DNA from: a virus
IMG/VR virus record: IMGVR_UViG_3300037156_000269
Coordinates: 1-64,000 of that record
Reading direction: 5' to 3' (one strand)
Length of the DNA stretch: 64,000 nt
Positions 35,205 through 44,269 of the stretch are shown piece after piece. Numbering within the stretch: position 1 is the stretch's first letter; each line of letters begins with the position of its first letter. The position numbers and the translations under genes were made by a program. The notes beneath the pieces were generated by a model. That model was not told where the DNA came from. It saw only the letters and a list, made by a program, of their open reading frames with translations, and made no database searches.

Positions 35205-38200
35205 ATGCGTACATTTTCCGGTTCCGACCAGTTCCAAGAATTGCAAAAAGTCGTCCTTGATTCCTACTCCAAGCTTTTCCCTGTGGAGAAAAACGGCTTT
35301 CGTTTAGAGCTCGGTAAGATGTGGCTGGACGACGAGGCTGTCGAGCCTGGAGACTTCACGACGCAGAAAAAGGTGAAGCTTGCCGGCAACACGTGGGGCG
35401 CGCCGCTTTACGCATCTCTTGTCCTCAAAGATGCTGACGGAAAAATCGTCGATCACTTAGAGAAAACTAGACTTGCTACCATCCCCAGACTTACCCCCCG
35501 CGGCTCCTACATCGTAAAGGGCAACGAGTATCAGGTTGCAAACCAAATGATCCGTAAGCCAGGTGCCTACGTGGTGAAGTCGCAAAAGGGCGACCAGTTT
35601 AAAGGCATGCTCGCCCTCACCGGCGATCGTCAGCAAAACTTCGAAGTTCACTTTGATACGACGACCAACAAGTACAAAGCAAAGCTCGGACAGTCCTTTA
35701 TCCCCCTATACCCACTCCTGAAATCCTTGGGCGCGAGTGACAAGGAAATGGTTTCTGCGTGGGGAGAGAAGATCTTCACAGCGAATAAATCCGAGCGACC
35801 GACCGATTATTTTAAGCTCTCCGAGAAACTTGCCAGGGCACCGCGTACCGACAACCAACAGACAGCTATTGAAGCCATCCAGGCTTACGCAAAAACGGCC
35901 AAGGTTGATCCTAATATCACCAAGCTCACAATGGGTCATGCTTACGAGAACCTAAGCCACGGCCTCTTGCTGGACACCTCAAAGAAAATTCTTAGCAGCT
36001 ATCAGGGCAAAACAGAACCGGACGATCTCGAGAACCTTTTGTTCAAAGAGATCCGCTCTGTTGAGGATATGCTTCAAGATAGATTAGGAAGCAAAAAAGA
36101 ACAAGATGGTCTAAAGCGAATGCTCACACGCCACCTTGGGCGCAAGACATCCATCAGATCTCTCATTGATTTTAAGAAGCTCACAAGTCCTGTGGAGTCA
36201 TTCTTTACGTCTGACAACAGAACAGCTACCAGTGAACAGTACAACCCCATTCACATGATCGCGGAGCAAAATAAGCTTACCATACACGGCACAGGCGGTA
36301 TCACGAGTTCGCACGCTGTAAGCCAATCTCTTCGCGAGGTGCATCCATCGCACATCGGATTTATCGATCCTGTGCATACACCGGAATGCTATGACGGCAT
36401 GACTGAAGTTTTTACCAAGTCTGGGTGGAAAAAGTGGACTGATGTGACGGTCTCTGACAAGTTTGCTTGCCGCATCGAAAACACTTTGGAATTTCACGAA
36501 GCCAGTGCTTTCCACAAAAGCCATTACAAAGGACTGATGTACGGGTTCAAAAATAACAAAGTAGATTATTTAGTAACACCCAATCACAGAATGTTTGTAC
36601 AGGCAAATGATCCGAGCTCAGAGTGGAGAATCGAGACTGCCGAAAAGACGCACCTAAAAAATAGAAGACTTACCTCAGCGCATTTTCCGTTTTCTGGTGA
36701 CACTTCAGCTACTCACTTCACACTTGAAAGAGTTGGCGGCTCTTCGTCGACTGTAAATTTCGACCGAATAAATATAGAGGACTGGTGTGAACTGGTTGGA
36801 TGGGTTTTGTCAGAAGGTTGTGTTGTAAATAAGAAATACGGATCAAAGTATTCTTATGCGCTTAAAATCGCACAAAATGAAAAAGCCAATCCAGAGAAGT
36901 GCGCCAGAATAAAAGCACTGCTATCTAGACTGCCCTGGAGATGGTGTCAAAATACTGCAAAAACTGACTTCATAATTGGAGTTAAGCAACTTGCCATGCA
37001 ATTCAAGGAACAAGGTTATTGCTACGAAAAGTTCATTCCAGAATATCTCTTCGAGGCTCCTGTGCAGGCGCGAGAGCGCATGCTGGAAGCTCTTTTGTTA
37101 GGGGATGGGCGCACATTTAGTCACAGAGTTACTGGAGTTTCTTACGAGCAAAAAGTCTACACTACCACAAGCAAGGAGTTGGCCATAGGCGTAGAAAGAC
37201 TTGCCATAGGTCTAGGATATGGGGTCAAGACAGCCGTCTATCAAGATAACCGTCAAGAGCACTATAGGGACATGTTTGAAATCCGTCTTTTGAGTCACGG
37301 TGATAGAACACTTCGTGCAAATTATTACTACACTACAGATTTCAATGACACAGTTTATTGTGCTACAGTGCCTGGCAGCCTCCTTCTTGTTAGACGAAAC
37401 GGCAGCGTTCCGATCTGGCTCGGCAATAGTGATAAAACGGGCACGACACTGCATTTAGCGAGCGCTGTTGTAAAAGATGGGCGCAACATTCGCACGTTTG
37501 TTCGCAACGTAAAAACAGACAAGATGGAGCTTCTAACTCCACAGGAAATCTACTTTAAGAACGTGGCGTTTCCAGATGAGTATGTTGGTGGCAAGTTCAA
37601 GAACGCATCTGGCGTTCGTATCCAAGCGCAGGGTAAAGTGGACATGGTTCCATCCCACAAGGTGGACTACGCCCTTCCGCACCCGACAGCTCTTTTTAGC
37701 CACTCAACAAACCTTGTTCCATACCTGAAAAACGACCAAGGTAATCGCGCCATGATGGCAGCAAAAATGATAGGACAAGCCATTCCGCTTGTCGACCGCG
37801 AAGCGCCGCTTGTTCAAACTGCTATGCCAGACGGCAAATCATTTCATGAAGAGATTGGCAGACAGTTTTCGATCCAGTCACCCCATGCTGGTAAAATCAC
37901 AGCCGTGCACTCGGACTACATCATGGTCGATAAGACCAAGATTCCTGTTTATAATAACTTCCCCCTTAATCAAAAAACTCAAATGCATCACACAGCTCTC
38001 GTGAATGTGGGCGACGAAGTTAAAAAAGGTCAGCTCTTAGCTGATTCGAACTACACGAAAAACGGCACTCTCGCTATTGGCAAGAACCTCACCGTGGCCT
38101 ACCTGCCGTACCCTGGCTACACCTTTGAAGACGGTATCGTCATTACTGAGAGCGCCGCTAAGAAACTCTCGGCCGAGCAAAACTATCGTCATACTTTTAA

Positions 38201-41200
38201 GCTTGAGCCGAAAAGAAAAGAGACGGGCCTTCGCCGTTTCTTGAGTTATTACCCAAACACCATGACAAAAGATCAAGCATCGCACTACGAGTTGGATGGT
38301 GTGATCAAAAAAGGCACTCGAGTCAAATCAGGACAGATTCTCATCACAGGCATGAACTACGCCGCACACTCACCAGAGAACATGACACTCAACCGCCTCA
38401 ACAAGGCTCTTGCTCTCCCGTGGTCCGACGCCTCTGTGAAGTACACAGGCGAATTCGAAGGTACTGTCACAGACGTAGTGAAGCGTGGAGACCAGATTGA
38501 CGTGTTCGTGAAGTCTATTGAGCCTGCGCGCGAAAGTGACAAGCTCTCCGGCGTTCACGGTAACAAGGGAGTCATTACAAAAATCATCCCCGACAGCGAT
38601 GCTCCGCGAACAAAAGACGGCAAAATCCCCGATGTTTTCTTAAACCCGCACGGCATCATTGGGCGTATCAACGTAGGCCAGATCTATGAGTCGGCCGCAG
38701 GAAAGATTGCCCAAAAGACTGGGAAGCCGCGCATTGTTCATAACTTTGATTCTCATGACACTAATAAACAAATCACCGCCGACCTCAAAGCTCATGGAAT
38801 TTCGGATGTTGAAGAGATGGTCACCCCTGACGGCAAGTCCTTGGGTAAAGTCCACGTCGGTGTCCCGTACATTCTGCGCCTCGCTAAGACTGGTAAAACA
38901 GGCTTCAGCGCGCGCATGCCGGGCCAAGGCTACGACGTAAACCTTCAGCCTGTAAAGGGCGGTGAAGAGGGAGCAAAGGCGCTCGATCAGTTGACCTTCT
39001 TCTCAATGCTCTCGCACGGGGCAAAGAAAAATCTTCTTGACGCTCACGTGAAGTCTGAAAATAATGACGAGTTCTGGCACGCAATCGAGATGGGTAAGAT
39101 CCCGCCAACACCACAGCCGAGCTTCGCCTTTAACAAATTCATCGCTTTACTTAAAGGTGCTGGCATTAACGTCGACAAACAGGGCAGCGAATTCCACCTG
39201 GCCCCCATGATGGACAAGGACACACTCAAAGTTAGTAAAGGAAAAATCTCTGATGCTAGGTTCCTCTACGGCAAGAACAACGCCGAGATCAAAGGCGGAT
39301 TCTTTGATACGTCCATCACTGGTGGGTTGGCGGGAAAGAACTATGGCCATCTGGAGCTTGCCGAGCGCATGGCGAATCCGGTATTTGAGAATGCAATCAA
39401 AGCGCTCACAGAAATCAAGGGACCGCAGTACGAGCATCTCGTCGCCGGAAGACTTCACGTAACCCCAGACGGGAAGCTTACACCAACATCCGATGCGAAA
39501 ACTAAAACAGGCGGCGAAGGCGTTGCGGCCCTACTCCGGCACATCGATGTCGACAAGAGCCTCTCGACCTATAAAGCCCAGATCCGGAAAGTTAAAACCG
39601 GCGCCGATACTGACAAGCTAAACCGAAAGATTCGCTACCTCACAGCTCTCAAAGAACTGAATCTCTCACCCGAGGAAGCCTATACGCGTAAGCTTGTTCC
39701 CGTTGTACCGCCAATCTACCGACCCATTCAGGAGATCCCTGGACGTGGCCGTGTCGTAGCACCACCGAACTTTCTTTACCAGAACCTAGGAATTCTTACA
39801 GAAGCTCACCATCACCCCGTCATGAAATTCTTAGGCGATGAGGAGAAAGCGCAGCTTCGCGAAGAAACTTACAAAGCCACCCGCGCCGTGGCCGGTCTTG
39901 AGCCCGTTCTCACTCGCGGAAAAGACCAGCCTATCGAGGGGTTCCTGTCGCAGATCACAGGATCTGCCCCTAAACAGGGGTTTTTCCTAAATAAACTCAT
40001 CACCAAAAAACAAGATCTCGTTGGCCGCGGTGTCATCACAAACGGCCCCGATCTGCATATGGATGAAATCGGGATTCCAGAGAAAATGGCTAAATCCATC
40101 TTCCGCCCATTCACCGTGAGAGAGTTTACACAGTCTGGGTATAAGCCAGATGTTGCTCGCCGAGAGATCGATGAGAACACACCTCTCGCACGAAAGATGC
40201 TTGAGAGTGCTATGAAGAAACGCACGGTCCTCATGAATCGCGCGCCCTCGCTTCACAAGTTCTCAATCATGGCATTTAAACCGAAGCTCTCGAGCGGTCT
40301 CGCGGTTAAAGTTCCGCCCCTTGTTTTCAAAGGGTTCAACGCCGACATTGACGGAGATGCCGTCTCTCTCCACGTTCCTGTCTCAGAAGAAGCTCTACGT
40401 GAATCCACCAAGATGTTCCCATCGAACAATTTGTGGAAGCCTGGAACCGGCGAACTCATGACAGTCCCGACCCAAGAAGCTGCGATCGGTCTTTATTTTC
40501 TGTCTAAAACAGACAAAGGTCGTGCGGAGATTAACAATCTAATCCCCGCAAAATATCATGTGAATACGCAGCTCACATCCAAAGGAGCCGCTGAACTTTA
40601 TGACCGCATAGCCAAGGATCTTCCTCATCAGTTCCCAAACATCGTTCACGCCATGAAGCAGCTCGGTGACAAGCATGCCTATGAAGTGGGCTTCACCGCA
40701 AGTGTCGCTGACCTAGCTGTGGACACCAAAGCGCGCGACGCGATCTTTAAACACGGAGATCAGGATGCAGCAAAGCTTCGCCTAGCCCACAAACCAGGGC
40801 TCGAGCGCGATAACAAAATCGCCGCCATTTATGAAAAAGCCGCTCAGGATTCCTACAAAGGCATCAAGGAGCAGATGAAAAATAGCGGATCAAGCTTCTA
40901 TCACATGATCGCTTCAGGAGCCCGAGGCAAAGACAACCAGCTCATGCAGATGGTCTCGGCCCCAGGTATCGTCATGGACGCGAAAGACCGAAAGGTCCCA
41001 GTTCCATTAAACAAATCTTATGCTGAAGGTATCACCACATCCGATTACTTCATGGCCTCCTACGGAGTTCGTAAAGGCATGATGGACAGATCCCTTCAAA
41101 CTGAGAAGCCAGGCGCCGCCAACAAAGACATCATGGCCGTTGCCGGCGATCACGTGGTTTCAGAAAATGATTGTGGAACAAAACGCGGAGTCGAGCTTCC

Positions 41201-42335
41201 AATTACTAGCCCGGATGTTTACGACCGATTTCTCTCACACGACCAGCACGGCCACAAACGCAACGAACCGGTCACTCCTCAGCTCATCTCCGAGCTCGGG
41301 AAAAAACACGTGAAAACCATCAACGTGCGCACACCTCTTCGGTGCCTAGCGCCCAAAGGGCTTTGCTCACACTGCTTTGGGATAGATGAGCACGGTCACC
41401 TGCCTCAAATCGGTGATAACATAGGAGCCAAAGCAGGACAGACGATGACCGAGCCAATGACGCAGTTCGTCATGAAGACATTTCACACTGGCGGCGTCTC
41501 CTCGGGAGCACCGACTTCGAAAGGATTTGAGCGTGTCTCTCAGCTCCTTAATATGCCAAAGTACGTCTCTGGCCAGGCTGCACTTTCTGAGGTTTCTGGA
41601 AAGGTATCGAAGATATCAAAGACACCTGCAGGTGGCTTCGACATTCACGTTGGAGACCAGATCCACACCGCTCGCCCAGGCGTCACACCAAGCGTGTCCG
41701 TTGGTGACAGCGTCCACAAAGGCGACAAGCTCACCGACGGCGTAATCAAGCCACAGGAGCTTTTACGCCACAAAGGAATGTTGGCCGCGCAGAACTACAT
41801 CGTGGATGAGCTCAAGGACACCTACAGCCAGCAGGGGGTTCCGATGCAACGCAAGATCTTCGAGACCGTTATCCGTGCCGCGACGAACAATACCCGTGTC
41901 GTTGAGGCACCAAAACACTCCAACTTTATAGTCGGCGACGTGATCCCATACACCTCGGCTGTTCACTATAACGAGACCAGAAAAGTCTCCGTACCTGTGA
42001 GTCATTCGTCTGGCTACTTCCTGAAAGAGAATGTCGGCAAACTTCCGCAGTTCCACGAGGTAACAGACAAAGATCACTCTTATCTCCGCGAGATGGGTCA
42101 CACGCACGATATTGAGGTCCTCAAAGATCCGCTCATTCACGCACCTATGATAAAGGGCATTACTCATGTTCCAGCTCTCCGCAAAGACTGGATGGCTCAG
42201 CTCGGTTACCGCTATATCAAAGAAGCCCTCACAGAAGGTGCGGCGCAATCTTGGAAATCAAATGTCGAAGGAACACACCCAGTGCCGGCGTTCGCGTTCG
42301 GCGCGTCGATGGGGAAAAAAAAGGAGCATTACTGA
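35205..42335 (+). CDS. Single-chain beta-beta' DNA-directed RNA polymerase, intein-containing
   Basis: A 2376-residue product from ATG 35205 (an in-frame ATG lies at 35196). The first half is beta-like: GFIDPVHTPE, GYTFEDGIVITES near 970 and SGVHGNKGVITK near 1116, matching conserved beta blocks. The second half is beta'-like: DLVGRGVITNGPDLHM, NRAPSLHKFSIMAFKP near 1678, and catalytic NADIDGD at 1712-1718 with all three Mg-binding Asp. The bridge-helix region is SYGVRKGMMDRSLQT, a Cys cluster CLAPKGLCSHC lies near 2047, and the trigger-loop-like TQFVMKTFHTGG near 2088. Beta and beta' are fused as in a few bacteria; large-phage versions are usually split. No alpha, omega or sigma is visible in the window. 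An intein of 347 residues interrupts the ETPE block. It probably transcribes phage genes. Confidence 0.9.
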   Translation: MRTFSGSDQFQELQKVVLDSYSKLFPVEKNGFRLELGKMWLDDEAVEPGDFTTQKKVKLAGNTWGAPLYASLVLKDADGKIVDHLEKTRLATIPRLTPRGSYIVKGNEYQVANQMIRKPGAYVVKSQKGDQFKGMLALTGDRQQNFEVHFDTTTNKYKAKLGQSFIPLYPLLKSLGASDKEMVSAWGEKIFTANKSERPTDYFKLSEKLARAPRTDNQQTAIEAIQAYAKTAKVDPNITKLTMGHAYENLSHGLLLDTSKKILSSYQGKTEPDDLENLLFKEIRSVEDMLQDRLGSKKEQDGLKRMLTRHLGRKTSIRSLIDFKKLTSPVESFFTSDNRTATSEQYNPIHMIAEQNKLTIHGTGGITSSHAVSQSLREVHPSHIGFIDPVHTPECYDGMTEVFTKSGWKKWTDVTVSDKFACRIENTLEFHEASAFHKSHYKGLMYGFKNNKVDYLVTPNHRMFVQANDPSSEWRIETAEKTHLKNRRLTSAHFPFSGDTSATHFTLERVGGSSSTVNFDRINIEDWCELVGWVLSEGCVVNKKYGSKYSYALKIAQNEKANPEKCARIKALLSRLPWRWCQNTAKTDFIIGVKQLAMQFKEQGYCYEKFIPEYLFEAPVQARERMLEALLLGDGRTFSHRVTGVSYEQKVYTTTSKELAIGVERLAIGLGYGVKTAVYQDNRQEHYRDMFEIRLLSHGDRTLRANYYYTTDFNDTVYCATVPGSLLLVRRNGSVPIWLGNSDKTGTTLHLASAVVKDGRNIRTFVRNVKTDKMELLTPQEIYFKNVAFPDEYVGGKFKNASGVRIQAQGKVDMVPSHKVDYALPHPTALFSHSTNLVPYLKNDQGNRAMMAAKMIGQAIPLVDREAPLVQTAMPDGKSFHEEIGRQFSIQSPHAGKITAVHSDYIMVDKTKIPVYNNFPLNQKTQMHHTALVNVGDEVKKGQLLADSNYTKNGTLAIGKNLTVAYLPYPGYTFEDGIVITESAAKKLSAEQNYRHTFKLEPKRKETGLRRFLSYYPNTMTKDQASHYELDGVIKKGTRVKSGQILITGMNYAAHSPENMTLNRLNKALALPWSDASVKYTGEFEGTVTDVVKRGDQIDVFVKSIEPARESDKLSGVHGNKGVITKIIPDSDAPRTKDGKIPDVFLNPHGIIGRINVGQIYESAAGKIAQKTGKPRIVHNFDSHDTNKQITADLKAHGISDVEEMVTPDGKSLGKVHVGVPYILRLAKTGKTGFSARMPGQGYDVNLQPVKGGEEGAKALDQLTFFSMLSHGAKKNLLDAHVKSENNDEFWHAIEMGKIPPTPQPSFAFNKFIALLKGAGINVDKQGSEFHLAPMMDKDTLKVSKGKISDARFLYGKNNAEIKGGFFDTSITGGLAGKNYGHLELAERMANPVFENAIKALTEIKGPQYEHLVAGRLHVTPDGKLTPTSDAKTKTGGEGVAALLRHIDVDKSLSTYKAQIRKVKTGADTDKLNRKIRYLTALKELNLSPEEAYTRKLVPVVPPIYRPIQEIPGRGRVVAPPNFLYQNLGILTEAHHHPVMKFLGDEEKAQLREETYKATRAVAGLEPVLTRGKDQPIEGFLSQITGSAPKQGFFLNKLITKKQDLVGRGVITNGPDLHMDEIGIPEKMAKSIFRPFTVREFTQSGYKPDVARREIDENTPLARKMLESAMKKRTVLMNRAPSLHKFSIMAFKPKLSSGLAVKVPPLVFKGFNADIDGDAVSLHVPVSEEALRESTKMFPSNNLWKPGTGELMTVPTQEAAIGLYFLSKTDKGRAEINNLIPAKYHVNTQLTSKGAAELYDRIAKDLPHQFPNIVHAMKQLGDKHAYEVGFTASVADLAVDTKARDAIFKHGDQDAAKLRLAHKPGLERDNKIAAIYEKAAQDSYKGIKEQMKNSGSSFYHMIASGARGKDNQLMQMVSAPGIVMDAKDRKVPVPLNKSYAEGITTSDYFMASYGVRKGMMDRSLQTEKPGAANKDIMAVAGDHVVSENDCGTKRGVELPITSPDVYDRFLSHDQHGHKRNEPVTPQLISELGKKHVKTINVRTPLRCLAPKGLCSHCFGIDEHGHLPQIGDNIGAKAGQTMTEPMTQFVMKTFHTGGVSSGAPTSKGFERVSQLLNMPKYVSGQAALSEVSGKVSKISKTPAGGFDIHVGDQIHTARPGVTPSVSVGDSVHKGDKLTDGVIKPQELLRHKGMLAAQNYIVDELKDTYSQQGVPMQRKIFETVIRAATNNTRVVEAPKHSNFIVGDVIPYTSAVHYNETRKVSVPVSHSSGYFLKENVGKLPQFHEVTDKDHSYLREMGHTHDIEVLKDPLIHAPMIKGITHVPALRKDWMAQLGYRYIKEALTEGAAQSWKSNVEGTHPVPAFAFGASMGKKKEHY
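36387..37427 (+). mobile_element. Intein with LAGLIDADG endonuclease domain in the RNA polymerase
   Basis: A 347-residue in-frame insertion from Cys395 (after HTPE) to Asn741, followed by Ser as the +1 residue. Splicing blocks: CYDGMTEVFTKSGWK at the N-terminus, TPNHRMFV (TxxH, block B), and VPIWLGN at the end. The penultimate residue is Gly rather than His, a known but less common variant. Two LAGLIDADG-like helices are visible: ELVGWVLSEGCV and MLEALLLGDGRT. The DNA is more AT-rich than flanking polymerase sequence, consistent with recent transfer. Removal would rejoin PE and SDKTG, rebuilding the conserved beta motif, so splicing is needed for activity. Confidence 0.88.
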
Positions 42336-42556
42336 TGAAGCTCAGCGAAGTTTTTGAAAAGTATCCAAAGGGCACCGAGGTCAAGCGAGTCTTGAACTAC
42401 ACAGAACCTGAGAGGTCTTTCACAGTGTTTCGTGGCAAGGTAGACGAGAAGAAGGATGGTTTATTCTGGCTGATCGACTACGCAGAACCTCCTGTCCCGG
42501 GTCTTCTTGGTCTTACTGGCAGACCGCAAGACTCTGATGGATGGGAGCTACTCTGA
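42335..42556 (+). CDS. Small hypothetical protein downstream of RNA polymerase
   Basis: A 73-residue product; the ATG overlaps the TGA of the RNA polymerase (TGATG). The fold looks like a small beta protein (EVKRVLNYTEPERSFTVFRG, DGLFWLIDYAEPPVPG). Its TGA overlaps the ATG of the next tagged gene. It might modulate or accompany the polymerase, but only position supports that. Confidence 0.45.
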   Translation: MKLSEVFEKYPKGTEVKRVLNYTEPERSFTVFRGKVDEKKDGLFWLIDYAEPPVPGLLGLTGRPQDSDGWELL

Positions 42557-42804
42557 TGTTTACAAAAGGTTTCACAAAATCAGCAGAAGTCCTCGACACC
42601 GCAGAACGCAAAGAACTTCCTTCGAAAGATTTCGCACTCAAAGGCGCTAAAAAAGGCAAAGCCAACGAAGGTAAGTACCCGATTCCAGACGAAAGTCACG
42701 CGAGAAATGCACTTTCTCGCGTGAGTCAATTTGGGTCTCCTGCAGAAAAAGCAGCTGTCCGCGCCAAGGTCCATGCTAAATACCCGAACATCGGTAAAAA
42801 ATAA
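42556..42804 (+). CDS. GFxKTA-tagged protein with YPIPDESHARNAL domain
   Basis: An 82-residue product starting MFTKGFTKSAEVLD. The C-terminal 40 residues (YPIPDESHARNALSRVSQFG and AAVRAKVHAKYP) match a small domain that I know from many phage and prophage proteins, where it occurs at the ends of head or protease-related proteins. Here it is attached to the tag. This is the only family member in the window with a recognisable partner domain, supporting a virion role. Confidence 0.6.
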   Translation: MFTKGFTKSAEVLDTAERKELPSKDFALKGAKKGKANEGKYPIPDESHARNALSRVSQFGSPAEKAAVRAKVHAKYPNIGKK

Positions 42805-42822
42805 CTGATAAAATGAGGCACT

Positions 42823-43329
42823 ATGTTTACACACGGTTTTAAAAAAACAGCCGCAGCTCCCGGAGTCGCGTCCATGGCCAGCAAGGCCAAGGGCCTCCTT
42901 CCAAACTTCATGAAGGCAAAAGCCCCCGTTGCCGCCGTCGCCAGTAAAGTAAAGGGCAACGTGGCCGCCTCTGCAGCCGCACGCGGCGCCTCCAAGATCG
43001 GAGACAAAGGGTTCACCTCCGGGTTTAGCGGTTCAGCCAATATGCACGACAAAATCAAAACCATGCCCAACGCTCAACAAGGCCGCATAGAAAAAAGCTA
43101 CGCTAAATCCAAAGGCGTCAAAGTCGAGGATCGCGGTAGCCAGTTTGAAAAAGCACAACGTAAAGCAAAAGCACCTGCTTCAGCACCATCTGCTCCTGCA
43201 GCGAAGCCCGCGGACGGTGGAAGTTTCATGTCGAAGATTAAGCCAGCACATGCAGCTATTGGGGCCGGTGGCGCAGCGGCAGGGTACTTGGCGGCCAGTT
43301 CCGGTAACAACAACCAACAGCAAAGGTAA
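42823..43329 (+). CDS. GFxKTA-tagged basic Ala-rich protein
   Basis: A 168-residue product starting MFTHGFKKTAAAPG. It is extremely Ala/Lys/Gly-rich (AKAPVAAVASKVKGNVAASA) with a long basic region and a Pro/Ala linker (KAPASAPSAPAAKPADGG). The C-terminal hydrophobic segment (AAIGAGGAAAGYLAASSG) ends NNNQQQR. Composition is histone-H1-like plus a membrane-type tail. Likely DNA-binding or packaged; inference only. Confidence 0.55.
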   Translation: MFTHGFKKTAAAPGVASMASKAKGLLPNFMKAKAPVAAVASKVKGNVAASAAARGASKIGDKGFTSGFSGSANMHDKIKTMPNAQQGRIEKSYAKSKGVKVEDRGSQFEKAQRKAKAPASAPSAPAAKPADGGSFMSKIKPAHAAIGAGGAAAGYLAASSGNNNQQQR

Positions 43330-43335
43330 GTGAAA

Positions 43336-43803
43336 ATGAGCTTCTGCTGTGGGTTTGAAAAAACATCAGCTTCCATCCCAGGCGCGATTGGCGCAGTTCG
43401 TGGTACAGCCGCGAAAGTAACTAAAGGCATCTCAGCCGGTATCAAAAAGTTCGTCGGTGGGCAGAAGGCCAAGGGCATCTCCAGCTACCGATCAGCCTCT
43501 GGTGTTGGCAGCAAGATGGCTCCCGGCGAAGGATTAGCCGCAGGCCGAGCTCGTCGCGCACAAGCCTCTGGCAAAGGTAGCTTCACGCCGAAGGCCAACG
43601 ATGCTCGCGAAACAAAAGCTCGCTCAGACGTGTATGCGCGCAAAACGAAAGTAGAAGATGCCAAGTCTGGCAACAAACCGTCATTCGCTCGCAAGCATCC
43701 GTTTATAACGGCCGGCGCTCTGTATCTTGGAACCAAGTCCGCTCTCAGCGGTGGTGACAAAGAACAGTCCCAGCAACCGCAGTACATCGGCCCTCAGCAA
43801 TAG
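43336..43803 (+). CDS. GFxKTA-tagged basic protein
   Basis: A 155-residue product from ATG 43336 (a GTG at 43330 is an alternative). The N-terminus MSFCCGFEKTSASIPG has the tag with two Cys before it. Basic Gly/Ala/Lys body (ISAGIKKFVGGQKAKGISSY), then HPFITAGALYLGTKSALSGG as a hydrophobic segment and a Gln-rich tail (QSQQPQYIGPQQ). Same architecture as the previous gene, so the two are likely paralogues. Confidence 0.55.
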   Translation: MSFCCGFEKTSASIPGAIGAVRGTAAKVTKGISAGIKKFVGGQKAKGISSYRSASGVGSKMAPGEGLAAGRARRAQASGKGSFTPKANDARETKARSDVYARKTKVEDAKSGNKPSFARKHPFITAGALYLGTKSALSGGDKEQSQQPQYIGPQQ

Positions 43804-43837
43804 CTAAAAAAGACTGAGCACGCGCTCAGTCTTTAAA
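43801..43837. terminator. Bidirectional terminator with TAGCTA
   Basis: A perfect 11-bp stem (AAAGACTGAGC with GCTCAGTCTTT) and ACGC loop between convergent genes. On the minus strand it is followed by TTTTTTAGCTA; on the plus strand by CTTTAAAG. Confidence 0.75.
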
Positions 43838-43838
43838 G

Positions 43839-44183
43839 TTATCGCGTGAGCGATGTCTTCTTGAGATTGCTTTTATTCTTTGAAATAAAACCGTACATTG
43901 AACTCACCGGGCAGTCCAATTCTTTAGACAAAGTCACAACAGACTTGCCCTCTTTATTCCCGCGCACAATTGCGTTCAGGCGATTGTCTTTGGACATGTT
44001 AGCCCACTTTGTCGCGCGCTGAGTCCGGACTGTCGTAGCCACAGCCGATGCATTGCCGTGCTCGGCTGCCGCCTTCACAGTCATTTCCAGCGTAACGGTT
44101 TTCTCAAGTACTCTTACGATCGCTTCAATAACTAGCTCACGCCCGAAGACTTCTTCGAGTTGTTTGATCACTCTTTGGCTCAT
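43839..44183 (-). CDS. HTH DNA-binding protein
   Basis: A 114-residue product; I choose ATG 44183 (GAGAGG upstream) over the longer frame. The N-terminal helical part (RVIKQLEEVFGRELVIEAIV) is followed by a basic region. The C-terminal KSVVTLSKELDCPVSSMYGF is a helix-turn-helix of the resolvase or small-regulator type, and the ending NKSNLKKTSLTR is basic. A minus-strand cassette with promoter at 44222-44250 and terminator at 43801. Likely a transcriptional regulator of the phage; targets unknown. Confidence 0.6.
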   Translation of the reverse strand: MSQRVIKQLEEVFGRELVIEAIVRVLEKTVTLEMTVKAAAEHGNASAVATTVRTQRATKWANMSKDNRLNAIVRGNKEGKSVVTLSKELDCPVSSMYGFISKNKSNLKKTSLTR

Positions 44184-44221
44184 AAAAACCTCTCTGGAGT
44201 AGCGGAATGCCACTTCATATT

Positions 44222-44250
44222 ACTTATACCCGAATTGAGGCTCTATTTAC
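44222..44250 (-). promoter_or_regulatory. Minus-strand bipartite promoter
   Basis: Minus strand: GGTAAA, 17 bp, TATAAG, with ATTCGGG before the -10. Drives the HTH gene at 43839-44183. Confidence 0.7.
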
Positions 44251-44269
44251 CTGATTCTAATAGCTAATT

